A stretch of DNA of 64,000 nucleotides from Parashewanella tropica (GCF_004358445.1 NZ_CP037951.1:917501-981500); one strand, 5' to 3'. Shown: positions 37,358 to 47,279, numbered from the stretch's first letter. Notes: generated from the letters alone by a model not told the origin. Numbers and translations: made by a program.

Positions 37358-37822
37358 TTATTGGTTGAAGTTGTTGGAAGTCCCTAATATAAACTTCATT
37401 GCATGAGCAAAGCCATTGGTTCGGTAAGTATTTTTGGTATTTGGATAGTCGGGTAAATTAATGGTAATAGCCTGAGCATCAAGAAGATTTAGCTTTATCA
37501 CTTTCATAAAATCACTGGAACTTTGAACCCACTCATGGTCTTTGCAATCGAAAGGTGACTCGATTGAATGATAGTTTGCCGTGGCTCTGAGATGGTTAGA
37601 TATACTCGTATTACACTTTAATGATGGAACAGTATAAGAAACAAAACAATGAGCGTGATAGGTACAGGCCATTGAAAAAATACGATCAGATGAATTGGTT
37701 GGAGTAGCAGTCATCACTTGCGCTCCATTATCACTAATGACCTTCCAATCTCCAAAGACTTTGATAGAACCACCTGCAAATGCTGGCGCACTGAGTACAG
37801 CTAAAAGAATTAATGCTTTCAT
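37358..37822 (-). CDS. Small secreted four-cysteine protein (solo member)
   Basis: This 154-residue protein belongs to an unrecognised family with three more members at 55338-56883. A signal peptide ends at about residue 17 (APAFA-GG). Near the mature N terminus is VFGDWKVIS. The cysteines are Cys53, Cys59, Cys70 and Cys93 (C-x5-C-x10-C-x22-C), followed by a Trp (CKDHEW), and the C terminus ends SNNFNQ. With an even number of cysteines after export it probably has two disulfides. General layout (gdW, paired Cys, final hydrophobic helix) is loosely like VasI/IalB-type secreted proteins, but no match can be claimed. It stands alone, convergent with the exporter operon. Confidence 0.75.
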   Translation of the reverse strand: MKALILLAVLSAPAFAGGSIKVFGDWKVISDNGAQVMTATPTNSSDRIFSMACTYHAHCFVSYTVPSLKCNTSISNHLRATANYHSIESPFDCKDHEWVQSSSDFMKVIKLNLLDAQAITINLPDYPNTKNTYRTNGFAHAMKFILGTSNNFNQ

Positions 37823-37997
37823 TGTTACGGCTCTGCTAGTCTCATCGGCACTTTAATAATTTAATTTATCAAATTAACCTGTATGTTCATTGAATATGAA
37901 CTTTCTTAGTCAAAAGTAAAGAGTTGTAAAGCTACTCGACTTCTCTGACAAATTCTCTATGGTCAAATAAACAGCCATTTTTGCGGAGAATATCATC

Positions 37998-39350
37998 ATG
38001 TCTGCGGATGCCGTTATAGCGGTCAATCGTTTTGGTATGGGAGCCAGAAAAGGGGAATTGGAAAAAGCCAGTCGCGATCCGGTTCAATATCTCATCGACC
38101 AACTACAGCCAATCAGCTTTAATGAAAAGCTCCCTAATTCTGATCAACTCTCTATTCATTTAGCCAATTATCAACAACAAAAGCGCTTGATGAAGAAAGA
38201 ACCTGACTCTGAACAAGCGAAAGATTTCGCCAAGCAGCAAAAGCAAATCCGTCGATATCTTGGTGGAAATTTTAGAGCCTTATGTTGTGACACTTTACAA
38301 AGAGCGATTCATTCAGAGCAATCATTAGCGTGGCGGTTACTGGATTTCTGGTCGAATCATTTTAGTGTGACTGCCAAAGGCCAAATGATGCGAGTATTAG
38401 CGCCAACGTTAGAACGTGAAGCCATTGCACCTCGCATGTTCGGTCCTTTCCATGAAATGGTGCTGGCGGTAATGCATCACCCTGCGATGCTGGTTTATTT
38501 GAATAATGATAAGTCGTTTGGTCCCAATTCTAGAATTGGCAGACGTGGTAAAGGTCTCAATGAAAATTTAGGTCGCGAGTTGATGGAGCTACATACCATG
38601 GGCGTTGGCTCTGGTTACACTCAAGCCGACGTGATTGAAATGGCCAAAGGTATAACAGGCTGGAGCGTGGCAAGACCACAGCGAGACGATACGACTGGGT
38701 TTATGTTTAGAGCCAATGGTCACGAACCCGGTCATCGAGTGTTACTAGGTAAAACCTATCGTCAAGGTGGAGAAGCACAAGGAGTTGCCATGATCAAAGC
38801 GGTTGCTCGTCACCCCGCAACAGCAAAGCATGTTTCTACTCAACTTGCTCGTCATTTTGTGTCAGATAATCCACCCGAATCGCTTATTAAAAAAATGACT
38901 GATCGTTGGCTGGACACAGATGGCAATCTGAAAGAAGTTATGATTACTTTAATAAAATCAGATGAAGCTTGGCATCAAGAACGTCAGAAATTTAAGTCTC
39001 CGCGGGAGTACGTGATCTCAACTTGCCGGGCTTTGAATTTTCAACCTAAAAAGCAGCAAGCGTTTTTGTGGTTTTTGAAGAGCTTGGGGCAAAGCCCGTT
39101 TCAAGCTAATTCCCCTGAAGGCTATGGCGATATTGAAGCCGATTGGAATGGTCCTAGTGCAGTTATGTCACGGGCAAATTGGTCATCACAAATAGCGAAA
39201 AGCCGTGGTTTTCTCGATCCCGTATACACAATGAGGCAATTGTTGGGAGAGCAAGTGAGTAACACCACTGAATTAGCGGTGAAACGTGCTGAAAGTCGCC
39301 CACAAGCTCTGACCGTGATGTTAATGAGTCCTGAGTTCTTGCGCCGCTAA
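37998..39350 (+). CDS. DUF1800 protein, second copy
   Basis: This 450-residue DUF1800 protein is shorter than the one at 21958. Landmarks are AWRLLDFWSNHFSVTAKG, NLGRELMELHTMGVGSGYT and ADVIEMAKGITGW. The C terminus has SPREYVISTCRAL and a final LMSPEFLRR. There is no signal peptide. GGAG lies ten bases before the ATG. It is followed after 13 bases by a DUF1501 gene, so the pair is an operon. Close to the canonical family length, in contrast to the enlarged first copy. Confidence 0.88.
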   Translation: MSADAVIAVNRFGMGARKGELEKASRDPVQYLIDQLQPISFNEKLPNSDQLSIHLANYQQQKRLMKKEPDSEQAKDFAKQQKQIRRYLGGNFRALCCDTLQRAIHSEQSLAWRLLDFWSNHFSVTAKGQMMRVLAPTLEREAIAPRMFGPFHEMVLAVMHHPAMLVYLNNDKSFGPNSRIGRRGKGLNENLGRELMELHTMGVGSGYTQADVIEMAKGITGWSVARPQRDDTTGFMFRANGHEPGHRVLLGKTYRQGGEAQGVAMIKAVARHPATAKHVSTQLARHFVSDNPPESLIKKMTDRWLDTDGNLKEVMITLIKSDEAWHQERQKFKSPREYVISTCRALNFQPKKQQAFLWFLKSLGQSPFQANSPEGYGDIEADWNGPSAVMSRANWSSQIAKSRGFLDPVYTMRQLLGEQVSNTTELAVKRAESRPQALTVMLMSPEFLRR

Positions 39351-39363
39351 TGAGGAGAGTAAT

Positions 39364-40506
39364 ATGAAACGTCGTGATTTTTTTAAAGTCGTTGGTGGCA
39401 CTATTTTATTGATGCAAAGCCCTAGATTGGTGTTTGCTTCTCCCTCAATGGCGACTGATCGCAACAAAAAATTTATTTGGATCATTTTACGTGGGGCTAT
39501 GGACTCATTACATACAGTGATACCTGAGTTTGACAGCGAGTACACCAAACTGCGTCCAAGGCTCTCAAAACAAATCACTGAACCTACTTTGAAAATTGGT
39601 AAAGGCTTTGCCTTTAATCCAGCCATGCAAAATATGTATAAGCTTTATCAACAGAAAGAGTTATTACCCATTGTAGCTGTAGGTAGTGGTTATCCGAGTC
39701 GTTCACATTTTGATGGGCAAGATTTTTTAGAAGGTGGAACCGGTACTCAAAATATTAAATCGGGTTGGTTAGCTAGAGCTGTCGATCAAAAACAAGTTGA
39801 GGCGGTAGCGATTGATTACGCTAAGCCAGTAAGTTTACGAGGCTCAAGTAAAGTTACCACTTGGTACCCCTCTAAGCTTAAAGAAGCTGACAACGATGTG
39901 TTTTCCACCCTTGAGAAACTTTATCAAGGAGATAAACGTCTTACTGCAAGCTTGAAGGGCGGGTTAGAGCTCAAAGCCAATGCGGGTGGAATGAAAGACA
40001 GTAAAGCCAAAAAAGGCTCGTTGTCAGAATTAACCGCTGACTGCGCCAATCTACTATTAAAAAGTAAAACTATGGATTGTGCGATGCTAGAAACCGTAGG
40101 CTGGGATACTCATAATGCTCAACATAGTCGCTTAGATCGGCAGCTAAGAGAGTTAGATGCTGGTTTATTATCGCTAAAACAAGCGATGGGCAAAGAATGG
40201 AAAAATACAGTTGTAGCGATTGCCACCGAGTTCGGTCGAACAGCGAGAGAAAATGGAACTCAAGGCACCGATCATGGCACCGGCGGAGTCATGTTTTTAG
40301 CGGGTGGCGGTGTGAAGGGAGGTCAGGTACTTGGTAAATGGCCTGGATTGAAAGATGACCAGTTATTCCAAAACCGAGATTTAATGCCGACGACCAATAC
40401 CTTTGATTGGCTAGCAACAGCTCTATCACAACATTGGCAACTTAACTCTGAGCAAATTAAGCACGTATTTCCAACAGGGAAAATTTATCAGGATAGAGTG
40501 GTTTAA
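39364..40506 (+). CDS. DUF1501 protein, second copy, Tat signal
   Basis: This 380-residue DUF1501 protein starts MKRRDFFKVVGGTILLM, a clear twin-arginine signal (RR at 3-4). Unlike the first copy it has no lipobox and no Pro-rich linker, so it is probably a soluble periplasmic or secreted protein. Landmarks are FIWIILRGAMDSLHTVIP, SRSHFDGQDFLEGGT and GTDHGTGGVMFLAGG. It follows its DUF1800 partner by 13 bases. It ends before a strong bidirectional terminator. Function unknown; part of the conserved DUF1800/DUF1501 pair. Confidence 0.88.
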   Translation: MKRRDFFKVVGGTILLMQSPRLVFASPSMATDRNKKFIWIILRGAMDSLHTVIPEFDSEYTKLRPRLSKQITEPTLKIGKGFAFNPAMQNMYKLYQQKELLPIVAVGSGYPSRSHFDGQDFLEGGTGTQNIKSGWLARAVDQKQVEAVAIDYAKPVSLRGSSKVTTWYPSKLKEADNDVFSTLEKLYQGDKRLTASLKGGLELKANAGGMKDSKAKKGSLSELTADCANLLLKSKTMDCAMLETVGWDTHNAQHSRLDRQLRELDAGLLSLKQAMGKEWKNTVVAIATEFGRTARENGTQGTDHGTGGVMFLAGGGVKGGQVLGKWPGLKDDQLFQNRDLMPTTNTFDWLATALSQHWQLNSEQIKHVFPTGKIYQDRVV

Positions 40507-40526
40507 TTTGATATAGCCAAAAAAAC

Positions 40527-40554
40527 AAAAGGCTGAACTTTTGTTCAGCCTTTT
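40527..40554. terminator. Bidirectional rho-independent terminator
   Basis: AAAAGGCTGAA and TTCAGCCTTTT form an 11-bp perfect stem with loop CTTTTG, with T-runs usable on both strands. It serves the two convergent genes (DUF1501 and lectin protein). Confidence 0.92.
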
Positions 40555-40575
40555 GGTATTCAAGATTGGTATTAA

Positions 40576-42237
40576 TTACTTAATACGATCCCAACGTTGA
40601 TTCGCATTACCATGTACATGGTGCATGATTACGTTAGCACTGTTATGGTTGCCGATAGAATCAAATGCAATTCTTGGGTTGGCTTTAGAGTGAATCAAAT
40701 GACCATTAAGAATAAAGCTCTGGTTTTTCATATGAGGGTGTCCATAAGGTAAACATTCCCATGTTTTTAAGTTTGCACCACTATTATGATTACCACCAAT
40801 ATCTAAACATTGGTTACCAAGCTTAGTTTTGATCTGACCTGTAGTTGGATTAAATACCCACTTCTGGTTATTACCACCGTGACACTGATAACTCAGTACA
40901 TTGGTGTTATTGGCTAAACGGAAGTGAGCTACATCTAAACATTTGCCTGATGCATGACCACGAATACGGAAAACATTATTCTCTTGGAAGCCTGTAATTT
41001 CAGCAATGCGGTTATTCGCATTGTTTAAGTTAGCTTGAAGCGTGTTTTTCTCAGCATTTAGGCTGTTGTTACGTTGCTCAAGTTGTTGCTTCTGTTGCGT
41101 TAGCTGTTGCTTTTGCTGTGTTAACTGCTCAGAGAGTGTATTGGCTTTGTTCACTTGGTTGGTTAATAGGTTAACTTGATTAGTACGAGCCGTAAGTTGG
41201 TTATTAACCGAGCTTAATTGAGTACTAAGATCAGCATTACGTGTGGTTAACTGCTTGTTTTCTTCTTTCAGTTCAGCATCTGCAGCAGAGCCTGCTCGGG
41301 CTTTGTAGTCCAGCTCACTTAGGCTATGTGCTTTTAAGGTAGGAATATTTGTAAGTTCATCATCAAAAAGTCCCATTGAAGCAGTAAAACCACGGCTTAA
41401 TGCTGCGTGAGGAATACCATTTAGCATGCGCATAGCATTCTTCAATTCAGCTGAATAGTGATTTGCATTGTTATCAGTTTCACGCGGCGTTGCTTCTGCT
41501 TCCTTGATATCATTCACAACCCAATGCCAATAGGTGCGACCTTCAGAAAATTCATCTTTACCGATAAGTGGGTTAATGGTTAAGAAGTAGTTGCCTTTTT
41601 TCAGTTTAGTTACCGGAACGTTGGCTGAAAATTCCATTAGATAAACGCGAGTGGTAGGCCAAAAGAAGTCCCCAGGCTTGTTTGAGCGAACAAGAGTGGT
41701 ATTCTCATGAACTTCATCTGTTACGTTATAGTCTTGTGGCACTGGGAAAACCCACTCGCGTACGACTTTGGCTGCAGGTTTACCAACAAATGAGTAATCA
41801 TTGTGAATGCCTGTTGCAATCACATCACTGATTTGACTTGGATTTGAACCAATAAAGGTATGTGGTGCTTGTTTTCTAAGAACCACTTGGAAGTTCATTT
41901 TTAAGTAATCAGCGTAGTTTTTACTGCGGTCGGCAATGGCTTTTTCATGCCCGTTTATGCCAAAATCTCTAACAAGAATTCCGTACCATTTGACTGACTT
42001 CCATTCTTCTTCGAATTTATTTGAATGTTTTAAATCAACATGTTGCCACATTGGACGGTCAGCACTAGAGCGAAGTGGACGGCTGAAATTGTTAGCGATG
42101 TTATAGTGTGTTTCTGCTACATAATTATCTGGCTGTACGAAGTTTTTAAAATAACTAATTTCTTCAGCATTAGCAGCAGTTGTTGTCGCAAGTAAAATGC
42201 TAAGCGCAACGCGACTTTTTAAAATGGTTTTAAACAT
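40576..42237 (-). CDS. Secreted coiled-coil protein with C-terminal ricin-type lectin domain
   Basis: From the ATG preceded by GAGGGG the protein has 553 residues. A longer frame adds 19 residues that would spoil the signal peptide. The signal peptide ends after ANA (about residue 23). Residues 25-290 form an unrecognised domain with many aromatic residues. A coiled coil rich in Gln, Asn and Leu spans about 320-412, including a QLTQQKQ repeat. A ricin B-type beta-trefoil follows (about 422-553), with GKCLDV, NQCLDI, NQKW (457-460) and NQRW (546-549). The lectin would bind a glycan, possibly chitin or host glycoprotein. No neighbours explain it. It could be a secreted adhesin, carbohydrate-active enzyme or toxin; the N-terminal domain gives no catalytic motif that I recognise. 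Confidence 0.75.
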   Translation of the reverse strand: MFKTILKSRVALSILLATTTAANAEEISYFKNFVQPDNYVAETHYNIANNFSRPLRSSADRPMWQHVDLKHSNKFEEEWKSVKWYGILVRDFGINGHEKAIADRSKNYADYLKMNFQVVLRKQAPHTFIGSNPSQISDVIATGIHNDYSFVGKPAAKVVREWVFPVPQDYNVTDEVHENTTLVRSNKPGDFFWPTTRVYLMEFSANVPVTKLKKGNYFLTINPLIGKDEFSEGRTYWHWVVNDIKEAEATPRETDNNANHYSAELKNAMRMLNGIPHAALSRGFTASMGLFDDELTNIPTLKAHSLSELDYKARAGSAADAELKEENKQLTTRNADLSTQLSSVNNQLTARTNQVNLLTNQVNKANTLSEQLTQQKQQLTQQKQQLEQRNNSLNAEKNTLQANLNNANNRIAEITGFQENNVFRIRGHASGKCLDVAHFRLANNTNVLSYQCHGGNNQKWVFNPTTGQIKTKLGNQCLDIGGNHNSGANLKTWECLPYGHPHMKNQSFILNGHLIHSKANPRIAFDSIGNHNSANVIMHHVHGNANQRWDRIK

Positions 42238-42725
42238 GTGTCCCCTCAAACTATGTTTAATGAATGTATCGATTACCTTATTTAAAAATTGCATTTACAT
42301 TGATTACCAGTACGATAAAAACTAAGCGCCAATCACTTACTGAAATGTTAGCAATGTAATAAATAGGCTGATTAATTGATTTATTTCACAAGATTTTATC
42401 ATTGGTTTTAAAGAGCAATCACACTAGAAACGGAACTTTATTAGAGCTGAAATACTAAGAAAAAGCCTTATTTAGTCATGACAAGGAGTTAGGTTGTTTT
42501 TAAAAGTGAAAATAAATTTTGCTAAGTTTAAATTCTCAGCGTTAATTACCATTTATAAGTGTTAAATCCACTACATTGTTAAATGAATTAACATTATGAA
42601 AAGATGTTTTTACATTTTAAAGCTTGTTCTAAATTGAATTGATCCAACCTTCCCTTATGTCCATAAATGGAAATCAAAGATTAAATTGTCAGTTCAATGA
42701 AATGATTCTCAATAGAAAAAAAGTA
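42238..42725. other. AT-rich intergenic sequence without visible features
   Basis: This holds 488 bases upstream of the lectin gene, before the MITE-like element. It has no supportable reading frame, and no promoter could be singled out. It must contain the lectin-gene promoter on the minus strand. Confidence 0.4.
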
Positions 42726-42993
42726 TAGGGCGTGCTGAACTTTCGGGATTATTTTTGCAGCGACAAATTGGTTACTTTATGCAAGGCAGAGTTTGTGCCG
42801 TGTGGTTGCTCCACATAAACAAAAGATAACGCAGCAGAAGTGACTAAATTTACGCTGTCTTTGATGCTTTTGAGCACTTCCTGTTCTGTGTTGTGAGCAG
42901 CTTACTTAGATGGCTAAGCTTCACTGCTCACGCCTTGAACAGAAAAGTGCTCAAATAGCACAAAATTCAATCCTGAAAGATCAATACGCCCTA
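42726..42993. mobile_element. MITE-like element with 25-bp terminal inverted repeats
   Basis: The ends TAGGGCGTGCTGAACTTTCG (left, from 42726) and the reverse complement of the right end (TAGGGCGTATTGATCTTTCA) match at about 21 of 25 positions. The 268-base interior has no reading frame. It contains nested inverted repeats: GAGCACTT with AAGTGCTC, and GTGAGCAG with CTGCTCAC. It could thus fold into one long hairpin. No clear target-site duplication was seen. A non-autonomous transposable element is the best explanation; the parent transposase is not in the window. Confidence 0.7.
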
Positions 42994-43034
42994 AATTTGT
43001 AAGCAAAAGTAAAGCTACTTGCGTGCGCTATCGG

Positions 43035-43051
43035 GTTCAGTAAAATTGAAC
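43035..43051 (+). promoter_or_regulatory. Candidate operator of the drug-type RND pump
   Basis: GTTCA-GTAAAAT-TGAAC is a 5-bp dyad with a 7-base centre, 33 bases before the adaptor ATG. Such dyads are typical of TetR-type repressors of RND pumps, but no regulator gene is adjacent. Confidence 0.4.
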
Positions 43052-43083
43052 AAAATCTCACTCTTTTTTTCGTATAGGATTTT

Positions 43084-44172
43084 ATGAAAAAGCTCTCTCT
43101 AATTTCTCTTGTGGTTGCACTTTGTGTTTTGGGATATTACATCTTTAATCCTGAATCTCAGTCTCCTCAACAAAAGCGTTTCGGTAATATCATCACCCCA
43201 GTGGTTGTCACTAAAGTTGAAACAAAACAATTGACTGACGAGCTTGAAGCTTTGGGCAATATTAAAGCCAATGAATCGATTGATTTGACGTCTAAGGTCA
43301 GTGAATTGGTTACCCATTTGTATTTTGATGATGGTGCAATGGTACGAAAAGGGAAACTACTCGTTCAGCTAAGAGATGCTAGCCAGCAAGCGGCATTACG
43401 ACAAGCAAGAGTGGCGTTGGCCAATGATGAAAGAGATTTGCGCCGTATTGTGCAATTGGTAAAAGATAAATCCATTGCGGAAACCGAAAAAGACCAAGCT
43501 CAAACTCAAATTGATACTGCAAAAGCTCAAGTGAAAAGTGCGATTGCCGATGTTAGGGATCGTAAGATTGTTGCGCCATTTTCTGGCCGTCTAGGCTTAA
43601 GACAAGTGAGTGTTGGGGCGTTAGTGACGCCATCGACTGTTATTACAACGTTAGATGATTTGTCTACGGTAAAACTCGATTTCTCAGTACCAGAGCGTTA
43701 CCTGCAGACCTTACAAGTTGGCAAAGAAGTTGAAGCCAAAGCTATCGCTTATCCGGGGAAAACTTTCAAAGGAAAGGTTAAATCGATTGATAGTCGCATT
43801 GACCCTGAAACTCGTGCCGTGGTTATCCGCGCGGTGTTGAAAAATCCCAATATGAAATTATTGCCGGGCATGTTGATGACAGTGAATCTAATTAGAGATC
43901 ACAAAACGTCATTAGTGTTACCCGAAGATGCCATTATTCCTCGACAAGACCGCCATTACGTTTATGTCGTTGATGACAATAATAAAGTTGTGCAAAAGCA
44001 AGTTGCCGTAGGTATACGTAAATTTGGTATTGTTGAAATCACCTCTGGCTTGAAAGAGGGCGAGTCGGTTATTACACGTGGTCAACTTAAAGTGAGACCG
44101 GGGATGACGGTGCAGCCTCATACTCAAGAAAACTTTACCTTTAAGCAAAACGCCCAAGGGGAAGAAGCATGA
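43084..44172 (+). CDS. RND efflux periplasmic adaptor (MexA/AcrA type)
   Basis: This 362-residue membrane-fusion protein has an N-terminal anchor helix (about 4-20) without a lipobox. The barrel-sandwich halves lie around a coiled-coil hairpin. The second lipoyl motif is RKIVAPFSGRLGLRQVSVG, and VKLDFSVPERYLQTLQVG starts the next beta domain. The length is that of multidrug rather than metal adaptors and there is no His-rich extension, unlike the czcB-like adaptor at 3360. AGGA lies before the ATG. Its stop overlaps the pump ATG by four bases. No outer-membrane channel gene follows, so it probably uses a TolC encoded elsewhere. Confidence 0.92.
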   Translation: MKKLSLISLVVALCVLGYYIFNPESQSPQQKRFGNIITPVVVTKVETKQLTDELEALGNIKANESIDLTSKVSELVTHLYFDDGAMVRKGKLLVQLRDASQQAALRQARVALANDERDLRRIVQLVKDKSIAETEKDQAQTQIDTAKAQVKSAIADVRDRKIVAPFSGRLGLRQVSVGALVTPSTVITTLDDLSTVKLDFSVPERYLQTLQVGKEVEAKAIAYPGKTFKGKVKSIDSRIDPETRAVVIRAVLKNPNMKLLPGMLMTVNLIRDHKTSLVLPEDAIIPRQDRHYVYVVDDNNKVVQKQVAVGIRKFGIVEITSGLKEGESVITRGQLKVRPGMTVQPHTQENFTFKQNAQGEEA

Positions 44173-47100
44173 TACTGACCGATCTCTCTGTTAAGCGTCC
44201 GGTTCTCGCTTCGGTTATCAGTTTGCTTTTGGTGGTTTTCGGTTTGGTTGCTTTTGATAAGCTACCATTACGTGAGTACCCAGATATTAATCCTCCTGTT
44301 GTTTCCATCTCTACCAGTTACCGTGGTGCCAGTGCGGCAGTTGTAGAAAGCAGAATTACTCAAGTTATTGAAAACCGCATTAGTGGCGTTCAAGGTTTAA
44401 AAACCATTACCTCAAACAGTCAGGATGGTCGTTCTCGTATTACGCTGCAATTTACGGTGAAAACTGATTTGGATTCTGCGGCCAACGATATTCGTGATCG
44501 TATATCGGGATTGCGAAACCGCTTGCCTGTTGAAGCCGATCCACCTGAAGTAGAAAAAGCGGATAGTGGTGATGAAGTCGTGATGTGGTTGAACCTCGTT
44601 TCCGGCAGCATGAATACGCTTCAGTTAACCGATTATGCAGACCGTTATCTAAAAGACCGATTTTCCGTTGTTGATGGCGTGTCTAATATCATCATTGGTG
44701 GTGGAAAAAAATATGCTATGCGTGTCTGGTTAGACAGAAAAGCATTAGCGGCGCGTAACCTAACCGTCAATGATGTTGAGAATAAGCTGAGATCGGAAAA
44801 CGTTGAACTTCCAGCAGGGTCGATTGAATCAAAAGATCGTCAATTTACCGTTCGATTGCAAAGAGGATTCAGAACGGCGGATGACTTTAAAGGCTTAGTA
44901 CTGAAAAAAGGCAGTGACGGTTACCTTGTTAAATTAGGTGATGTGGCCAAAGTTGAAGTTGCGGCGGAAGAAAATCGGTTGATGTTCCGCGGTAATGGTC
45001 AGAACATGGTGGGACTTGGTGTTGCCAAGCAGTCTACTGCTAACACTTTAGGCGTTGCACGCCAAGTGAATAAGTTGGTTGATCAAATCAATCCAACCTT
45101 GCCTGAAGGGATGAAGATCATACGTTCATATGATAGTTCGGTGTTCATCGAAAAGTCAGTGCAGGAGGTATATAACACACTGTTTATTGCCATTACCTTA
45201 GTGATCATTGTGATTTACTTGTTCTTGGGTAGTGTGCGAGCCATGTTCATTCCTGCGGTAACTGTGCCAGTGTCATTAATGGGTACCTTTATTGTTCTTT
45301 ATTGGTTCGGTTACACCATTAACTTATTGACCTTGCTGGCGATGATCCTCGCGATTGGTATGGTGGTGGATGATGCCATTGTGATGCTAGAGAATATTCA
45401 CCGTCGAATCGAAGACGGTGAATCTCCATTGGTCGCAGCGTTTTTAGGTTCTAGACAAGTCTCATTTGCGGTGATTGCGACGACTGCGGTATTGATGTCG
45501 GTGTTTATGCCGATCACTTTCTTAGACGGTGATTTAGGGCAGTTATTTAAAGAGTTTGCGGTGACCATGAGTGCCGCGGTGTTTTTCTCAAGCATTGTAG
45601 CGTTAACCCTCAGCCCAATGATGTGTTCCAAATTGTTGCGTCCAGCCAGTGAAGATACTTGGATGGTGCGTAAAGTTGATGGTGGCATGAATTGGTTAAT
45701 CGAAAAATATCGTGGCGCTTTGGAGTTCTCACTACGTCGTCCTGCTCTGATTTCCATTATTGCTTTAATTGCCGTCGGGATGAGCTACGGTTTGATAAAA
45801 AAGCTGCCTCAAGAAGTGTCGCCAAGAGAAGATCGTGGTTCGATTTTCTTAATCGTATCAGGCCCTCAAGGTGCCAGTTACGAATACAGCAAAGAATACA
45901 TGAATGAAATTGAAAAGCGCTTGATGCCTCTGGTTAAGTCTGGTGATATCAAACGCCTATTAATGCGAGCGCCAAGAGGTTTTGGTCGCACGGCCGATTT
46001 CTCTGGTGGTTTTGGGATCATTGTATTAAATGACTGGAGTCAACGTCGTCCTGCTAATGCCATTATCAATGATATTCGTAGCCGTATAGCCGATTTATCC
46101 GGTGTTCGTGCTTTTCCAATTATGCGACAAGCTTTTGGCCGAGGTTTGAATAAGCCAGTGCAATTTGTCATTGGTGGGCCTGATTATGAACAATTAGCCC
46201 ATTGGCGTGACATCATTATGGAAAAGGCCAAGGACAATCCCAAATTAATTGGTTTAGATGATGATTACAAAGAAACTAAACCTCAATTACGAGTCGTCAT
46301 CAACCATGATCGTGCTGCACAAATGGGTGTGTCGGTATCGCAAATAGGTCGCACATTAGAAACCATGTTGGGATCGAAAGTTGTCACCACCTTTATGCGG
46401 GACGGCAAAGAGTATGATGTGGTATTAGAAGGTATTCGCAAACAGCAAAATACCGCCGATGACATGAAGAACATTTATGTTCGTTCAGATACCTCACAAA
46501 AGTTGATCCCATTATCTAACTTAGTGACGGTGCAAGAGTTTGCAGATGCCAGTACCTTACATCGCTATAATCGTATGCGGGCCATTACCTTTTCGGCTAA
46601 CCTTGCTGATGATTATTCATTAGGTGAAGCGTTAAGTTATCTTAATGGCTTAGTAAAAGATTACTTACCGGATGAGGCTATTGTTAGCTATAAAGGCGCA
46701 TCTCAGGATTATCAAGAATCAGGCTCTTCAATCTACTTTGTTTTTGTTCTGGCACTTGGCGTAGTGTTCCTTGTTTTGGCGGCACAATTTGAGAGTTATG
46801 TTCATCCTGCCATCATTATGTTGACGGTTCCACTGGCGATTGTTGGTGCGTTAATTGGCTTGTATGTTACAGGTCAAAGCATCAATATCTACAGCCAAGT
46901 CGGGATCATTATGTTGATTGGTCTAGCGGCTAAAAATGGTATTTTGATAGTTGAGTTCGCGAACCAGCTGCGGGATAAAGGGCTTGAGTTTAACGAAGCC
47001 GTTATTCAGGCCTCGTGCCAGCGTTTACGCCCAATCTTGATGACAGGTATCACAACAGCCGCAGGTGCAGTTCCTTTGGTAATGGCAACAGGAGCAGGGG

Positions 47101-47258
47101 CGGAAACCCGCTTTGTTATCGGTGTTGTGGTGCTATTTGGCATTATGCTGGCTACTTTCTTTACGTTAGTCGTTGTGCCTGCTGCTTATGGGTTACTAGC
47201 GCGAAACACTGGAACGCCAAGTTCAGTGACTCAGAAACTAGAAGAGGAGTTAGGATAG
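44169..47258 (+). CDS. RND drug-type efflux permease (HAE1 family)
   Basis: This 1029-residue proton antiporter is the inner-membrane pump of a tripartite multidrug system. The helix-4 motif AIGMVVDDAIVMLENIHRR has the paired Asp typical of HAE1 pumps, in contrast to the DFG-DGA motif of the metal pump at 200-3313. VKRPVLASVISLLLVVFG opens it and LIGLAAKNGILIVEFANQ marks helix 10-11. It overlaps the adaptor stop by four bases. A strong terminator follows. Substrates cannot be read from sequence. Confidence 0.93.
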   Translation: MILTDLSVKRPVLASVISLLLVVFGLVAFDKLPLREYPDINPPVVSISTSYRGASAAVVESRITQVIENRISGVQGLKTITSNSQDGRSRITLQFTVKTDLDSAANDIRDRISGLRNRLPVEADPPEVEKADSGDEVVMWLNLVSGSMNTLQLTDYADRYLKDRFSVVDGVSNIIIGGGKKYAMRVWLDRKALAARNLTVNDVENKLRSENVELPAGSIESKDRQFTVRLQRGFRTADDFKGLVLKKGSDGYLVKLGDVAKVEVAAEENRLMFRGNGQNMVGLGVAKQSTANTLGVARQVNKLVDQINPTLPEGMKIIRSYDSSVFIEKSVQEVYNTLFIAITLVIIVIYLFLGSVRAMFIPAVTVPVSLMGTFIVLYWFGYTINLLTLLAMILAIGMVVDDAIVMLENIHRRIEDGESPLVAAFLGSRQVSFAVIATTAVLMSVFMPITFLDGDLGQLFKEFAVTMSAAVFFSSIVALTLSPMMCSKLLRPASEDTWMVRKVDGGMNWLIEKYRGALEFSLRRPALISIIALIAVGMSYGLIKKLPQEVSPREDRGSIFLIVSGPQGASYEYSKEYMNEIEKRLMPLVKSGDIKRLLMRAPRGFGRTADFSGGFGIIVLNDWSQRRPANAIINDIRSRIADLSGVRAFPIMRQAFGRGLNKPVQFVIGGPDYEQLAHWRDIIMEKAKDNPKLIGLDDDYKETKPQLRVVINHDRAAQMGVSVSQIGRTLETMLGSKVVTTFMRDGKEYDVVLEGIRKQQNTADDMKNIYVRSDTSQKLIPLSNLVTVQEFADASTLHRYNRMRAITFSANLADDYSLGEALSYLNGLVKDYLPDEAIVSYKGASQDYQESGSSIYFVFVLALGVVFLVLAAQFESYVHPAIIMLTVPLAIVGALIGLYVTGQSINIYSQVGIIMLIGLAAKNGILIVEFANQLRDKGLEFNEAVIQASCQRLRPILMTGITTAAGAVPLVMATGAGAETRFVIGVVVLFGIMLATFFTLVVVPAAYGLLARNTGTPSSVTQKLEEELG

Positions 47259-47279
47259 GTTCTAACATTCTTCAAGAAC

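Noticed and set aside
42701-42712. Possible Fur box (AATGATTCTCA)
   Set aside because: Only one half-site resembles the consensus and the other arm is missing; nearby genes are not iron-related.
45398-45757. 119-codon minus-strand frame inside the drug-type RND pump
   Set aside because: Shadow of the pump gene without start signals or family features.
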